A stretch of 23,228 nucleotides of DNA, from NCBI GenBank assembly GCA_016281115.1, contig JAEEHZ010000157.1, positions 1 through 23,228 of the forward strand, given 5' to 3'. This document shows, piece after piece, positions 6,918-14,171 of this stretch. Under the pieces are notes generated by a model. The model was not told the DNA's origin and did no database searches. It saw nothing but the letters and a program-made list of their open reading frames with translations. The position numbers and the translations under genes were made by a program. The DNA comes from Clostridiaceae bacterium (lineage in GTDB: Bacteria; Bacillota; Clostridia; Oscillospirales; Acutalibacteraceae). How positions within the stretch are numbered: position 1 is the first letter of the stretch; every line of letters begins with the position of its first letter.

Positions 6918-7733
6918 ATGGGGAATACAAGTAAGAAGAAAGCAAACAAAACAAACGCGAGAATTTCCATAATTGCTTCTTGCGTATTAATTGCCTGCTG
7001 TGTCGGATTTTTCGGCTATAACGCATGGAAGGGCAAGCAAACAAGGGATATTATAGACGGTGCCAAAAACAGTTCAACTGTTTCGCTTGACGTAGAATCA
7101 GACGAATCTTCCGATGCAAGAGACACAAACGTTATTGTTGCAAGCCCGATAGATTTTGAAAGCCTGCAGGCAACCAACGAAGACTTGTACGCCTGGATAT
7201 ATATTCCCAATACGTCGGTAGATTATCCCGTAGCCCAAAGCGGCGAAAATGAAGACAATTCATTCTATCTTCATCACGGAATAGATAAGGGATATTATTT
7301 TGCCGGTACTGTTTACACCGAAAAAGAAAACAGCAGGCTGTTTACAGACAGAAATACAGTATTGTACGGCCATAATATGCTTGACGGCTCTATGTTTACC
7401 ACAATACACAAGTTTGAAAACAAAGAGTTTTTTGACGATAATGAGTATATCTATATATACACTCCGGGTCATGTGTTGACTTATAGGATTTTTGCAGCTT
7501 ACGAGACCGACGACAGACATATACTTCGCTCATACAATTTTGACGACGATTCGGTGTGGGCTGATTATGTTGCGCAGGTATCTGCTCCCGAGTCGGCATA
7601 TGTCAGCAATTATCGCGATGTTGATCTTACAACTAACGATACAATAATAACGCTCAGTACCTGTACGGATTACCGACCGAGCAACAGATTTTTGGTTCAG
7701 GCAAAACTTGAAAAAGACAACCCTACAACATAA
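6918..7733 (+). CDS. srtB: Class B sortase, second of a tandem pair
   Basis: A paralogue of the preceding sortase, 271 residues from the ATG at 6918 (a GTG at 6909 would add three). A lysine-rich cytoplasmic start, then one membrane span (about residues 17-36) ending GFFGYNAW, give the conventional N-terminal anchor that the first copy lacks. Numbered from this start, His152 in LYGHNM, Cys249 in LSTCTD and Arg257 in NRFLVQAKL form the active site. Long stretches such as LYAWIYIPNTSVDYP and YGHNMLDGSMFTT are identical in both copies; divergence is highest in the N-terminus and in the region before the active Cys. The two may divide labour by location or by substrate. No strong ribosome binding site is visible. 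Confidence 0.92.
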   Translation: MGNTSKKKANKTNARISIIASCVLIACCVGFFGYNAWKGKQTRDIIDGAKNSSTVSLDVESDESSDARDTNVIVASPIDFESLQATNEDLYAWIYIPNTSVDYPVAQSGENEDNSFYLHHGIDKGYYFAGTVYTEKENSRLFTDRNTVLYGHNMLDGSMFTTIHKFENKEFFDDNEYIYIYTPGHVLTYRIFAAYETDDRHILRSYNFDDDSVWADYVAQVSAPESAYVSNYRDVDLTTNDTIITLSTCTDYRPSNRFLVQAKLEKDNPTT

Positions 7734-7766
7734 TCTTCAGTGCTTCTTGGAGTATATTGTTAAATT

Positions 7767-9200
7767 ATGAACAGTTTAAGCAAAAAAGATTTAGACAAGA
7801 TCATAAACAAAGCAACGACACCCGCGCCGTTTGATAACGGTTCGGGTGCAGCCGATTTTGGGACAGATACCAATGGTTATACAGATAACGGTGATGCCCG
7901 GAACGATGTAAACGATTATCAGGATTTTATATTTGCATCGCACAGACATCACTCTCACCACAGCAAGCACACCACAACACACAAAACAAAAAAAGACAAT
8001 AAAATATCTGAAAACTCACATAGGGCAAGACACAGCTACGAACCCGGCAATAATGACTACGACGATTATATTTATTATTCTAAGCGTGATGATATTCCGG
8101 AAAAAAGCCACTTTGTCGGCTTTTCTCACAATAAGCATAATGCTTATGATTACAACAGAAATCCCAAAGTTAAAAGTAAAAGGAGCTTACCTTTCAGAAT
8201 ATTAAAAGGGTTGGGAATCGCAGTTTTATCTCTTGCGGTCATTATTATCGCAGCGTTTTTGTTTATGAGATATGTCGGCAAAGAAACGATGCTTAAGCAA
8301 AATGATGTTATTTCTGCACCGGAGGGTGTTATTTCCGAAAATAACGGGCATATTATCAAATATAACGGTCACACCTACAAATTTAACGAAAATGTAACTT
8401 CGCTTCTGTTTATCGGTGTAGATAAAACGTCATTCGGCGTTATTAACGATGTTGTGGGAACCGGCGGACAGGCAGACGCTATTTATCTATTTGCTGTCGA
8501 TTTGACAGATGGAAATATCACGACCTTTGCAATACCCCGTGAAACCATGGCAGACATTCAGGTTTACTCAGGCGACGGTGTGTTTTTAGGTATAGAAGAG
8601 CAGCAAATATGCTTGGCATATGCTTACGGCGACGGAAAAATACAGAGCAGCGAGCGTTTGATTGACTCGGTAGAAAGAATGTTCTACGGCGTTAATATAC
8701 AGTCTTATATAACAATGGATCTGCTTGGAATCAACGCAATAAACGATTCCATAGGGGGCGTTGACGTTGTGCTTGAAAGCGATATGAATTTAAACGGTAC
8801 TCATTACAGCGCAGGTCAAACAGTGCATTTGTACGGCGGTATGGCAGAACCTTATGTACGCTCAAGAAGCGTAACAGAGGTAGAAGCAAACTTAAACCGT
8901 ATGCAGCGCCAAAAGAATTATCTTAATTCTTTTATCGGAAAAGCAGTACAAATGACAAAAGAAGATATTTCCACTCCGCTTACAATATATAATGAAGCAA
9001 GCGAATATACGATTACCACAATTGATCCTGCTTCCGTAACGTTTCTGGCCACAGAATTTTTGGGCAAGAATATAACCGCACCAAATATAATGCGTGTGCC
9101 GGGTGAAGTTACCATGGGTGAGGAATATGCTGAGTTTTATATAGACAAAAATCAGTTTTATGAAATGTTTTTAGATGTGTATTATAACAGGATAGACTAA
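7767..9200 (+). CDS. LytR-CpsA-Psr (LCP) family glycopolymer transferase with His-rich cytoplasmic tail
   Basis: A 477-residue LCP enzyme, which transfers lipid-linked glycopolymers to peptidoglycan outside the membrane. The first 143 residues are cytoplasmic and low-complexity, rich in Asp, Asn, Tyr and especially His (SHRHHSHHSKHTTTHK at 58-73). One membrane span lies at about 145-168, followed by a linker and the LCP domain: LLFIGVDK, ADAIYLFAVDL, FAIPRETMADI, then GGVDVVLESDMNLNG and a conserved arginine region YVRSRSVTEVEANLNRMQRQ. It follows the second sortase by 33 bp and is probably in the same transcript, consistent with a cell-wall role. The His-rich tail is unusual and may bind metal. 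GGAG lies about 15 bases before the ATG, which is distant. Confidence 0.88.
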   Translation: MNSLSKKDLDKIINKATTPAPFDNGSGAADFGTDTNGYTDNGDARNDVNDYQDFIFASHRHHSHHSKHTTTHKTKKDNKISENSHRARHSYEPGNNDYDDYIYYSKRDDIPEKSHFVGFSHNKHNAYDYNRNPKVKSKRSLPFRILKGLGIAVLSLAVIIIAAFLFMRYVGKETMLKQNDVISAPEGVISENNGHIIKYNGHTYKFNENVTSLLFIGVDKTSFGVINDVVGTGGQADAIYLFAVDLTDGNITTFAIPRETMADIQVYSGDGVFLGIEEQQICLAYAYGDGKIQSSERLIDSVERMFYGVNIQSYITMDLLGINAINDSIGGVDVVLESDMNLNGTHYSAGQTVHLYGGMAEPYVRSRSVTEVEANLNRMQRQKNYLNSFIGKAVQMTKEDISTPLTIYNEASEYTITTIDPASVTFLATEFLGKNITAPNIMRVPGEVTMGEEYAEFYIDKNQFYEMFLDVYYNRID

Positions 9201-9225
9201 ATTAGTTTAATGGCAAATCATTATC

Positions 9226-9254
9226 TTGACATATATACGGTTTGCGTGTAAAAT
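9226..9254 (+). promoter_or_regulatory. Sigma-A promoter for the DUF1292 gene
   Basis: TTGACA (9226-9231) and TAAAAT (9249-9254) with 17-bp spacing, a near-consensus vegetative promoter with a TG next to the -10. The DUF1292 start follows about 40 bases downstream, after an AAAGGA ribosome binding site. It makes this gene independent of the LCP gene. Confidence 0.8.
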
Positions 9255-9294
9255 AACATTATAACAACAAGAAAAAGAAAGGATATTAAGCTTT

Positions 9295-9609
9295 ATGATG
9301 AACGATATGGAGATGGATTTTGTAAGCCTTTTAGATGATGACGGAAAGGAATATCAATTTGAGATTCTTGATATCATTGAAGAAAACGACAGAAAATTTT
9401 ACGCTTTAAGTCCTGTTGCAGACGATGAAAACCAAATTATTGAAGACAGCGGCGACTATTACATTATGGAAGAAATAATAGAAGATGACGATGATGCCCC
9501 CGTTCTCGTTGACCTTGAGGATGAAAAACTTTTAGATCATCTTGCAGAAATATTTGAGGCACATTTTGACGAAATGTTTGAATATGCCGAGGACGAACAA
9601 GACGAGTAA
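9295..9609 (+). CDS. DUF1292 family acidic protein (YrzB-like)
   Basis: A very acidic 104-residue cytoplasmic protein matching the DUF1292 pattern: FVSLLDDDGKEYQFEILDII, then ENDRKFYALSPV and DYYIMEEI, with a C-terminus of Asp and Glu. The family is widespread in Firmicutes, often beside ruvX and alaS, with no established function; here those neighbours are absent. It has its own promoter. ATG at 9295 has a second ATG directly after it, and either could be used. Confidence 0.85.
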   Translation: MMNDMEMDFVSLLDDDGKEYQFEILDIIEENDRKFYALSPVADDENQIIEDSGDYYIMEEIIEDDDDAPVLVDLEDEKLLDHLAEIFEAHFDEMFEYAEDEQDE

Positions 9610-9655
9610 TAACCAAGGCTTTTTTCTGCCCGTCTCGCTTATTGCATTAATATAA

Positions 9656-9805
9656 CCCTACAACAATTATATAGGGAGCCGGACTCCTGAAGTCGTGTGC
9701 AGACCTCCCGATTAACATCGGAGGCAGGGAGCCTGAGACCTAAGGGAGGCACCCACCTGTCGTATCAGTAGGCAGGTTGTACAGAATGCGTTACGGTCGG
9801 GCGGA
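9656..9805 (+). ncRNA. ssrS: Structured noncoding RNA, 6S RNA (SsrS)-like candidate
   Basis: The 266-base gap between DUF1292 and the dockerin gene has no ORF but many complementary segments. Seen: CCCTA/TAGGG (9656-9660 with 9672-9676), CCTCC(C)GAT/ATCGGAGG around 9704-9724, ACCTGTC/GGCAGGT around 9755-9777, and a possible long-range TGTGCA/TGTACA pairing (near 9695-9700 with 9778-9783). The 3' part, CACCTG, hairpin, CAGGTTGTACAG then AATGCG, recalls the 3' bubble side of 6S RNA, and CCTGAGACC recalls the conserved CCTGAGCC of 6S. If 6S, it would bind sigma-A holoenzyme. This is a resemblance judged by eye; a riboswitch-type leader for the following gene is the alternative. Ends are approximate. 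Confidence 0.45.
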
Positions 9806-9822
9806 ATAAATAAATAAAGCTC

Positions 9823-9849
9823 GCCCGGGATATGTTGTTCCGGGCTTTT
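9823..9849 (+). terminator. Intrinsic terminator after the structured RNA
   Basis: GCCCGGGA (9823-9830) pairs with TTCCGGGC (9838-9845), an 8-bp stem with 7-nt loop, then four T. CGGGCG at 9798-9803 can instead pair with CGCCCG at 9822-9827, which would break this stem, so the two folds exclude each other. The dockerin gene's ribosome binding site starts about 10 bases later. Confidence 0.8.
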
Positions 9850-9875
9850 ATTAAAATAAAGGAGAGATTTTTATT

Positions 9876-11564
9876 ATGTACATATTCAAAAAAATTATTG
9901 CTTCGGCATTGGCATTGACTGTTGCGGCAAGCTGCGCTGCATCTGCTTTTGCGTTGGAGCAGAGCAAAAACGTAGAGAAATACGGGATTTACGGTTCGGT
10001 AAAGCTTAACGCTAAAGAAGAATCATCGTATATTGAAATAAGCGATGACTGCGAAATAACAATTTCTCAGGACGGTCATACTCAAGACGCGACCAAATTC
10101 CACACAACGTATGATTATTATCTCTTTAGAGGTGATTATACAAATAAGCATAAGCTTGTAATCTCGGAAGAAACAACGAGAGATATAAACATTATTTTGG
10201 ACGGATATAAATTCATTTCCGATTCCGCAGAGCCAATGTGGCAGTTTAACGGCAAAGGTATCGTAAATATTTATCTTATAAACGGCACCGAGAATACTCT
10301 TACTTCAAATTCATCCGCAGCCTGCGATATGATAAAGACAGCAGACGGATGTACACTTAACATATTTACATTCACCGATAACATAACCGTTCCCAACGAT
10401 ACCGACACAAGCTTGCCTTATATTAACACGATCAATGACTTTGGTAACGGTGAAAAAGCCATATTTAAGCTTACTTCAAACGCCGATACTTTTTCGGCAG
10501 AGGAGGAAGCTCCAAGCATTATAAGAGCCGACAAAATTAATTTTACCGGTAACTTTGAAATGGATCTTAACTCAAAGAATACCGCCGCATTAAATGCAAA
10601 GATAGTTAATGTTTATAACGACCCTGTTATAAAGATTAATTCCGATGTTAACAGAAAACTTGTTGTACATAACTTCAGACAGTCCGGCGGCGAAGTTTTG
10701 TTTGAAGGTGAGAACAGCGGAACTCTTATGTATTTAGATGGCGAATGGAGCAATTTTATGCTCACGCGCGGTAAATTCGAAGGAAAAACCGATGGTTACG
10801 TTGTTGAAGGCGATGTTGTAAACCAATTTTCAATAACCGGCGGCAGCGTTCGTATGGAATCGACCTCTAAGGCAATTGTTTACGCAAGACGTAAATTACA
10901 GGATTTCTATATCGAAAACGGAAACGTTTCAATGATCACGACCGCCCCTGCGGCAGTTGAGTGTCAAAAGCCGTATTTTATTCCGTTTAGTAACGGCAAG
11001 GCTGTTATAATCAACGGCGGTAACGTTCATATTGTAGCAGCTCAGTGCGCTTTTGCTTCTACCGTTAAGGAGAACGGATCTGTTACTTACGAAAAGATGG
11101 ATGTATATAATCTTTTCGGAGATTTGGTTTATCAGCACCGTATAGACTTTGAGAATGATAAAGGTGTTTCATTTATAGGCGAAAACGTAAAAGAAACTGA
11201 TTTGGGTTATGTTTTGTATAACGACAGACTTATGACAAGCGGCTCAAAACTTGATCTTGACCACGACTATGTTGACAACGGCATTTATATGTGGCTTAAT
11301 GAGCCGAAGGAAAATGAAAACGGTTGTCTTGTTTTCGCCGGGGAAGACACATCTTACACATTTAAACATGTGGGTTCATTGGCTGATTATATGGCAGATA
11401 TCGACACTGTACCCGCAGTTATGAAATATGACAATTCAAGCCTGTACGTTATATTTGACAGAAACGGCGGTTTGGGCGGAGTTGACTCTATAACACAAAT
11501 TTCCGACAACAAGCTCCCCAAAAGGTTGAAGTTGTTACAAGTCAAATCGACGACGAATTTGTAG
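9876..11564 (+). CDS. Secreted carbohydrate-binding-type protein, N-terminal part of a frameshifted dockerin protein
   Basis: A 562-residue exported protein. The signal peptide covers about residues 1-26 (cleavage after ASAFA). The mature region has short beta-strand repeats such as RDINIILDGYKF and VNIYLINGTENTLTS, the pattern of DUF4353-type carbohydrate-binding or beta-helical domains. Near the C-terminus, LYVIFDRNGGLGG starts a Listeria/Bacteroides (InlB B-type) repeat, but the frame ends with 14 unrelated residues. At CCCCAAAAGG (11516-11525) one extra A would continue into the downstream frame as KKVEVVTSQIDDEFVGYF, which completes the repeat. So this and the 11627 reading frame are one gene of about 770 codons that is broken, or miscalled, at a homopolymer. 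A good AAAGGAGAG ribosome binding site precedes the ATG. Confidence 0.8.
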   Translation: MYIFKKIIASALALTVAASCAASAFALEQSKNVEKYGIYGSVKLNAKEESSYIEISDDCEITISQDGHTQDATKFHTTYDYYLFRGDYTNKHKLVISEETTRDINIILDGYKFISDSAEPMWQFNGKGIVNIYLINGTENTLTSNSSAACDMIKTADGCTLNIFTFTDNITVPNDTDTSLPYINTINDFGNGEKAIFKLTSNADTFSAEEEAPSIIRADKINFTGNFEMDLNSKNTAALNAKIVNVYNDPVIKINSDVNRKLVVHNFRQSGGEVLFEGENSGTLMYLDGEWSNFMLTRGKFEGKTDGYVVEGDVVNQFSITGGSVRMESTSKAIVYARRKLQDFYIENGNVSMITTAPAAVECQKPYFIPFSNGKAVIINGGNVHIVAAQCAFASTVKENGSVTYEKMDVYNLFGDLVYQHRIDFENDKGVSFIGENVKETDLGYVLYNDRLMTSGSKLDLDHDYVDNGIYMWLNEPKENENGCLVFAGEDTSYTFKHVGSLADYMADIDTVPAVMKYDNSSLYVIFDRNGGLGGVDSITQISDNKLPKRLKLLQVKSTTNL

Positions 11565-11626
11565 GCTATTTTATCGGCGATACAAAGTATTATGACGAAA
11601 ACGGTAATCTTATTGTTGATGATAAT

Positions 11627-12187
11627 ATGACACACGGAATCATCTTGAAAGCACGCTGGAAATCAGAGTTTGAAATAGAGAAATATGTTGTTCATACAAC
11701 ATTTGTGCTCAACGGCGGAGAGTGTGCGTTCCATAATCAATATTTGTATAAAGATTTCTTCGGTGATATTACATATACGGTGGATTATGTTCTTCCGTCA
11801 CCCACTAAGGGAGATAAGAAATTCCTGGGCTGGAGCCTTAATGCCGATGGTAGCGGAGAACTGTATACAGGAAAATCTGAAGCTCTTATGAACAGCGAAG
11901 TATTCAAAAAAGCGGTCGAGGATGGCAGCGATCTTACACTTTATGCTATATGGGAAGGCGAAACATATACTTCTTTAATGTATGGCGACGCCAACTGTGA
12001 CGGAGAAATCACTATGGAAGATGTAACCTCAATTCAAAAGGTTATAACTTTACTTACAACTTCAGAAAAACTCGGTGAAAATTCCGCCGAAAACTCTGAC
12101 GTTAATCACGACGGCAAAATAACGATGGAGGATGTAGTTTTGCTTCAAAAATACATAGCAAAGCTTGTTGATTCTCTCGATAAATAA
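11627..12187 (+). CDS. C-terminal part of the frameshifted protein: InlB-type repeat and type I dockerin
   Basis: The first ATG of this frame is at 11627, but homologous sequence already begins near 11522, so it is a downstream fragment and not a separate gene; no ribosome binding site precedes it. It finishes one InlB/Flg_new-type repeat (GIILKARW), holds a second (FLGWSLNADGSGELY to LTLYAIWE), then a type I dockerin with two calcium-binding repeats, DANCDGEITMEDV (121-133) and DVNHDGKITMEDV (158-170), spaced by 24 residues. A dockerin implies attachment to a cohesin-bearing scaffoldin, as in ruminococcal cellulosomes or amylosomes. No cohesin is seen in the window. Confidence 0.8.
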   Translation: MTHGIILKARWKSEFEIEKYVVHTTFVLNGGECAFHNQYLYKDFFGDITYTVDYVLPSPTKGDKKFLGWSLNADGSGELYTGKSEALMNSEVFKKAVEDGSDLTLYAIWEGETYTSLMYGDANCDGEITMEDVTSIQKVITLLTTSEKLGENSAENSDVNHDGKITMEDVVLLQKYIAKLVDSLDK

Positions 12188-12219
12188 TTGAATTTTAATA
12201 ACGGAAAGGACTGATTGTT

Positions 12220-12690
12220 ATGTGCAAAAAAATTATTTCGGTCGCTGCAGCATGTGCGGTGATTTTGTCACTGGCATCTTGTAACGTTAATATGAAAGAT
12301 TATTCTTCAAATCCCGATACCGAAGTTGCAGGGTCTTTGACAGTTTCAGATTCATCAAATACATCGGACGACGAAAAAGTAATCGGCTACGATATTTACC
12401 GTCCCGGTCAGGAAAGCTCTTCTGCAGATTCAGACAGTTCTTCCGCCTCGTCATCAAAAGACACGGACGCTTCTTCATCTAAGACTTCGGCTTCATCTGC
12501 CGCTCAGTCAGGCAATACTTCTTCAAAATCCACATCATCGGATAAGACATCTTCAAAATCGACCTCATCTGAAAAAACATCATCGGATAAGACATCAGCT
12601 GAGGTATCTTCAGAAGACAATACATCATCATATTATGATGATTGGGAAGATGACAATGTTATATATTTCTCCGAACTTTTGGGAGGATAA
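12220..12690 (+). CDS. Ser/Lys-rich low-complexity lipoprotein
   Basis: A 156-residue putative lipoprotein of no recognised family. The signal peptide ends in LASC with Cys21 as lipidation site. Residues about 65-140 are a Ser/Thr/Lys/Asp low-complexity spacer with a repeated TSSKSTSSDK/EK unit. The last 20 residues change to an acidic and aromatic end, DDWEDDNVIYFSELLGG, finishing in Gly-Gly. It lies 32 bp after the dockerin gene and 28 bp before the kinase-like gene. It could be a cell-surface stalk; the distinctive C-terminus may be recognised by another protein. Ribosome binding site GGAAAGGA is good. Confidence 0.75.
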   Translation: MCKKIISVAAACAVILSLASCNVNMKDYSSNPDTEVAGSLTVSDSSNTSDDEKVIGYDIYRPGQESSSADSDSSSASSSKDTDASSSKTSASSAAQSGNTSSKSTSSDKTSSKSTSSEKTSSDKTSAEVSSEDNTSSYYDDWEDDNVIYFSELLGG

Positions 12691-12718
12691 TCTGTAAGAT
12701 TAACGGTGATTGAGATTT

Positions 12719-13423
12719 ATGAGTATTTACAGGATCGCAGACTTGTATATTGATATTGAGCCTCATTATGAATACACTTACCGTCAGCTTTTGCCTTATA
12801 CGGCAGATACGCAAAGTGCAAAAGCTGACATAACCGTGAGGCTTACAAAGCAGCTCTTGCTTGATGAATCGAAATATGCCCCCGGGCTTGCCGAACCGTA
12901 TTATGAAAGCATCGCTATTTACAGACAAATCTGTCTCAGTGTTTTAAAAAGCTTTAACGGTTTGTTTTTCCATTGTTCTGCGCTTGCCGTTAATAATGAA
13001 GCGTATATTTTTACGGCGCAAAGCGGAACGGGAAAATCTACGCACGCCCGTATGTGGCGTGAGGCGTTTGGCGACGATGTTGTTATGATAAATGACGACA
13101 AGCCAATAATAAGGCTAATTGACGGCGTATTCTACGTTTACGGAACTCCCTGGGACGGCAAACATTCGCTAAGCTCAAATATAAAGGTACCTCTTAAAGC
13201 AATATGTTTTTTAAAACGCGGAGAGCAAAACGAGATCACACAGGTGAACGGCACAGATTGGCTGTCTTTTGTGCTTAATCAAACAATTGTACCTAAAGAT
13301 ACTCAAAGTATGAATAACCTTCTTGATATGTTTGAAAAAATGCTGACAGAGGTAAAAACATACGAATTGCACTGTAATATATCTCATGAAGCTGCTAAAA
13401 TCGCATATGAATTTATGAAATGA
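12719..13423 (+). CDS. HPr kinase/PEP carboxykinase-like P-loop protein
   Basis: A 234-residue cytosolic protein with an HprK-like nucleotide-binding fold. FFHCSALAV (83-91) precedes the Walker A motif AQSGTGKST (100-108), and MINDDKP (123-129) fits the conserved Asp pair. It is shorter than HPr kinase, lacks its N-terminal domain and is not beside ptsH, so it is probably not a carbon-catabolite kinase. HprK-like proteins of this type occur with PqqD/RRE proteins in peptide-modification clusters, and a PqqD gene follows after 21 bp. ATG at 12719 has GGTGAT eight bases upstream; the upstream TTG at 12710 is less likely. The phosphorylation target is unknown. Confidence 0.75.
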   Translation: MSIYRIADLYIDIEPHYEYTYRQLLPYTADTQSAKADITVRLTKQLLLDESKYAPGLAEPYYESIAIYRQICLSVLKSFNGLFFHCSALAVNNEAYIFTAQSGTGKSTHARMWREAFGDDVVMINDDKPIIRLIDGVFYVYGTPWDGKHSLSSNIKVPLKAICFLKRGEQNEITQVNGTDWLSFVLNQTIVPKDTQSMNNLLDMFEKMLTEVKTYELHCNISHEAAKIAYEFMK

Positions 13424-13444
13424 CAACCGAAGGGACAGATAACA

Positions 13445-13717
13445 ATGATCAAATCCAAGGAAGGCTTGCTAGTAAGAAAATTCGGCGAAAAATATATCAT
13501 CGTGGCTATTGATGATATGGCTGATGAAATGCATAGCCTTATAACACTTAATGAAACCGGGCTTTTTCTTTGGAAGATGATAGAAAAAGGTACGGAAACA
13601 GACGAAATGCTCGGCTCAATGCTTGAGACTTATGACGTAGACAGAGAAACAGCCGAAAATGATATAAAGGCATTCGTTGAAAAGGCGGCGCAGGCAGGGC
13701 TTCTTACTGATGCATAA
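13445..13717 (+). CDS. PqqD family (RiPP recognition element) protein
   Basis: A 90-residue PqqD-like winged-helix protein. The family pattern is plain: an N-terminal strand with GLLVRKFGEKYIIV, then LITLNETGLFLWKMIEKG, and a C-terminal helix DIKAFVEKAAQAGLL. PqqD domains bind leader peptides and present them to modifying enzymes. Here partners would be the HprK-like protein and the peptidase, whose gene overlaps this one by 8 bp. No obvious precursor peptide lies between these genes. No radical SAM enzyme is seen either. Confidence 0.85.
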   Translation: MIKSKEGLLVRKFGEKYIIVAIDDMADEMHSLITLNETGLFLWKMIEKGTETDEMLGSMLETYDVDRETAENDIKAFVEKAAQAGLLTDA

Positions 13718-14171
13718 TATAAGTATTAAAGAATACCTTTTAACTAACGGCGAATACTATACAACGCCCCACGGAGACAGTATGTGGCCGCTTCTTCATA
13801 ATAAAAAGGACGCTATCCGTGTTGTGAGCGTAAACGGGCGTTTAAAAAAACACGATGTTGCGCTTTATATACGCCCAAACGGTCAATATGTTTTGCACCG
13901 TGTTATGAAGGTATGCCCCGACAGCTATGTAATGTGCGGTGACAGCCAGTTCAAGCTCGAGCCCGGCGTAAAGGACGAACAGGTAATAGGCAGGCTAGAC
14001 GGCTTTTACAGGGGAGAGAAGTATCATACCGTAAGAGATTTAAGCTATAAGCTTTATGTTGCGGTGTGGTGCGTTTCACCGAAGATCAGAAGATTTCTTA
14101 TGAAAATAGTAGGATATCTTGAAAACAAAAAGCTCAAAAAGCAAAAAGGACAAAAAAATGAAAAAATGTGA
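13710..14171 (+). CDS. S24/S26-family signal-peptidase-like protein (Ser/His type)
   Basis: A 153-residue peptidase-like protein. GDSMWP (22-27) gives nucleophile Ser24, and VLHRVMKV (61-68) gives His63 where bacterial signal peptidase I has Lys, as in SipW/archaeal-type signal peptidases. CGDSQFKLEPGVKDEQVIGRL (here CGDSQFKLEPG then VKDEQVIGRL) matches the conserved GDN...V..IG box. The typical N-terminal membrane anchor is missing; a mildly hydrophobic segment at about 114-137 and a lysine-rich tail follow instead. ATG at 13710 overlaps the pqqD-like stop. It may remove a leader from a peptide bound by the PqqD protein; this is inference from gene order. Confidence 0.8.
   Translation: MHNISIKEYLLTNGEYYTTPHGDSMWPLLHNKKDAIRVVSVNGRLKKHDVALYIRPNGQYVLHRVMKVCPDSYVMCGDSQFKLEPGVKDEQVIGRLDGFYRGEKYHTVRDLSYKLYVAVWCVSPKIRRFLMKIVGYLENKKLKKQKGQKNEKM

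Noticed and set aside
9656..9805. SRP RNA, tmRNA or RNase P RNA
   Set aside because: The conserved GGAAGGAAGCAGC-type SRP loop, tmRNA acceptor ends and RNase P core motifs are absent.
11514..11530. Programmed -1 ribosomal frameshift in the dockerin gene
   Set aside because: The slip from AAA in the zero frame would move to CAA, which mispairs at the first base; the canonical X XXY YYZ pattern is not met and no strong downstream stem is obvious. A missing A is simpler.
12420..12620. DNA tandem repeat array or CRISPR-like repeat
   Set aside because: The repetition comes from Ser/Thr/Lys codons of the lipoprotein stalk; units vary in length and there are no spacers.
12710..13423. Genuine HPr kinase/phosphorylase (hprK)
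   Set aside because: The N-terminal domain is missing, length is short, and the neighbours are PqqD and a peptidase rather than lgt or ptsH.
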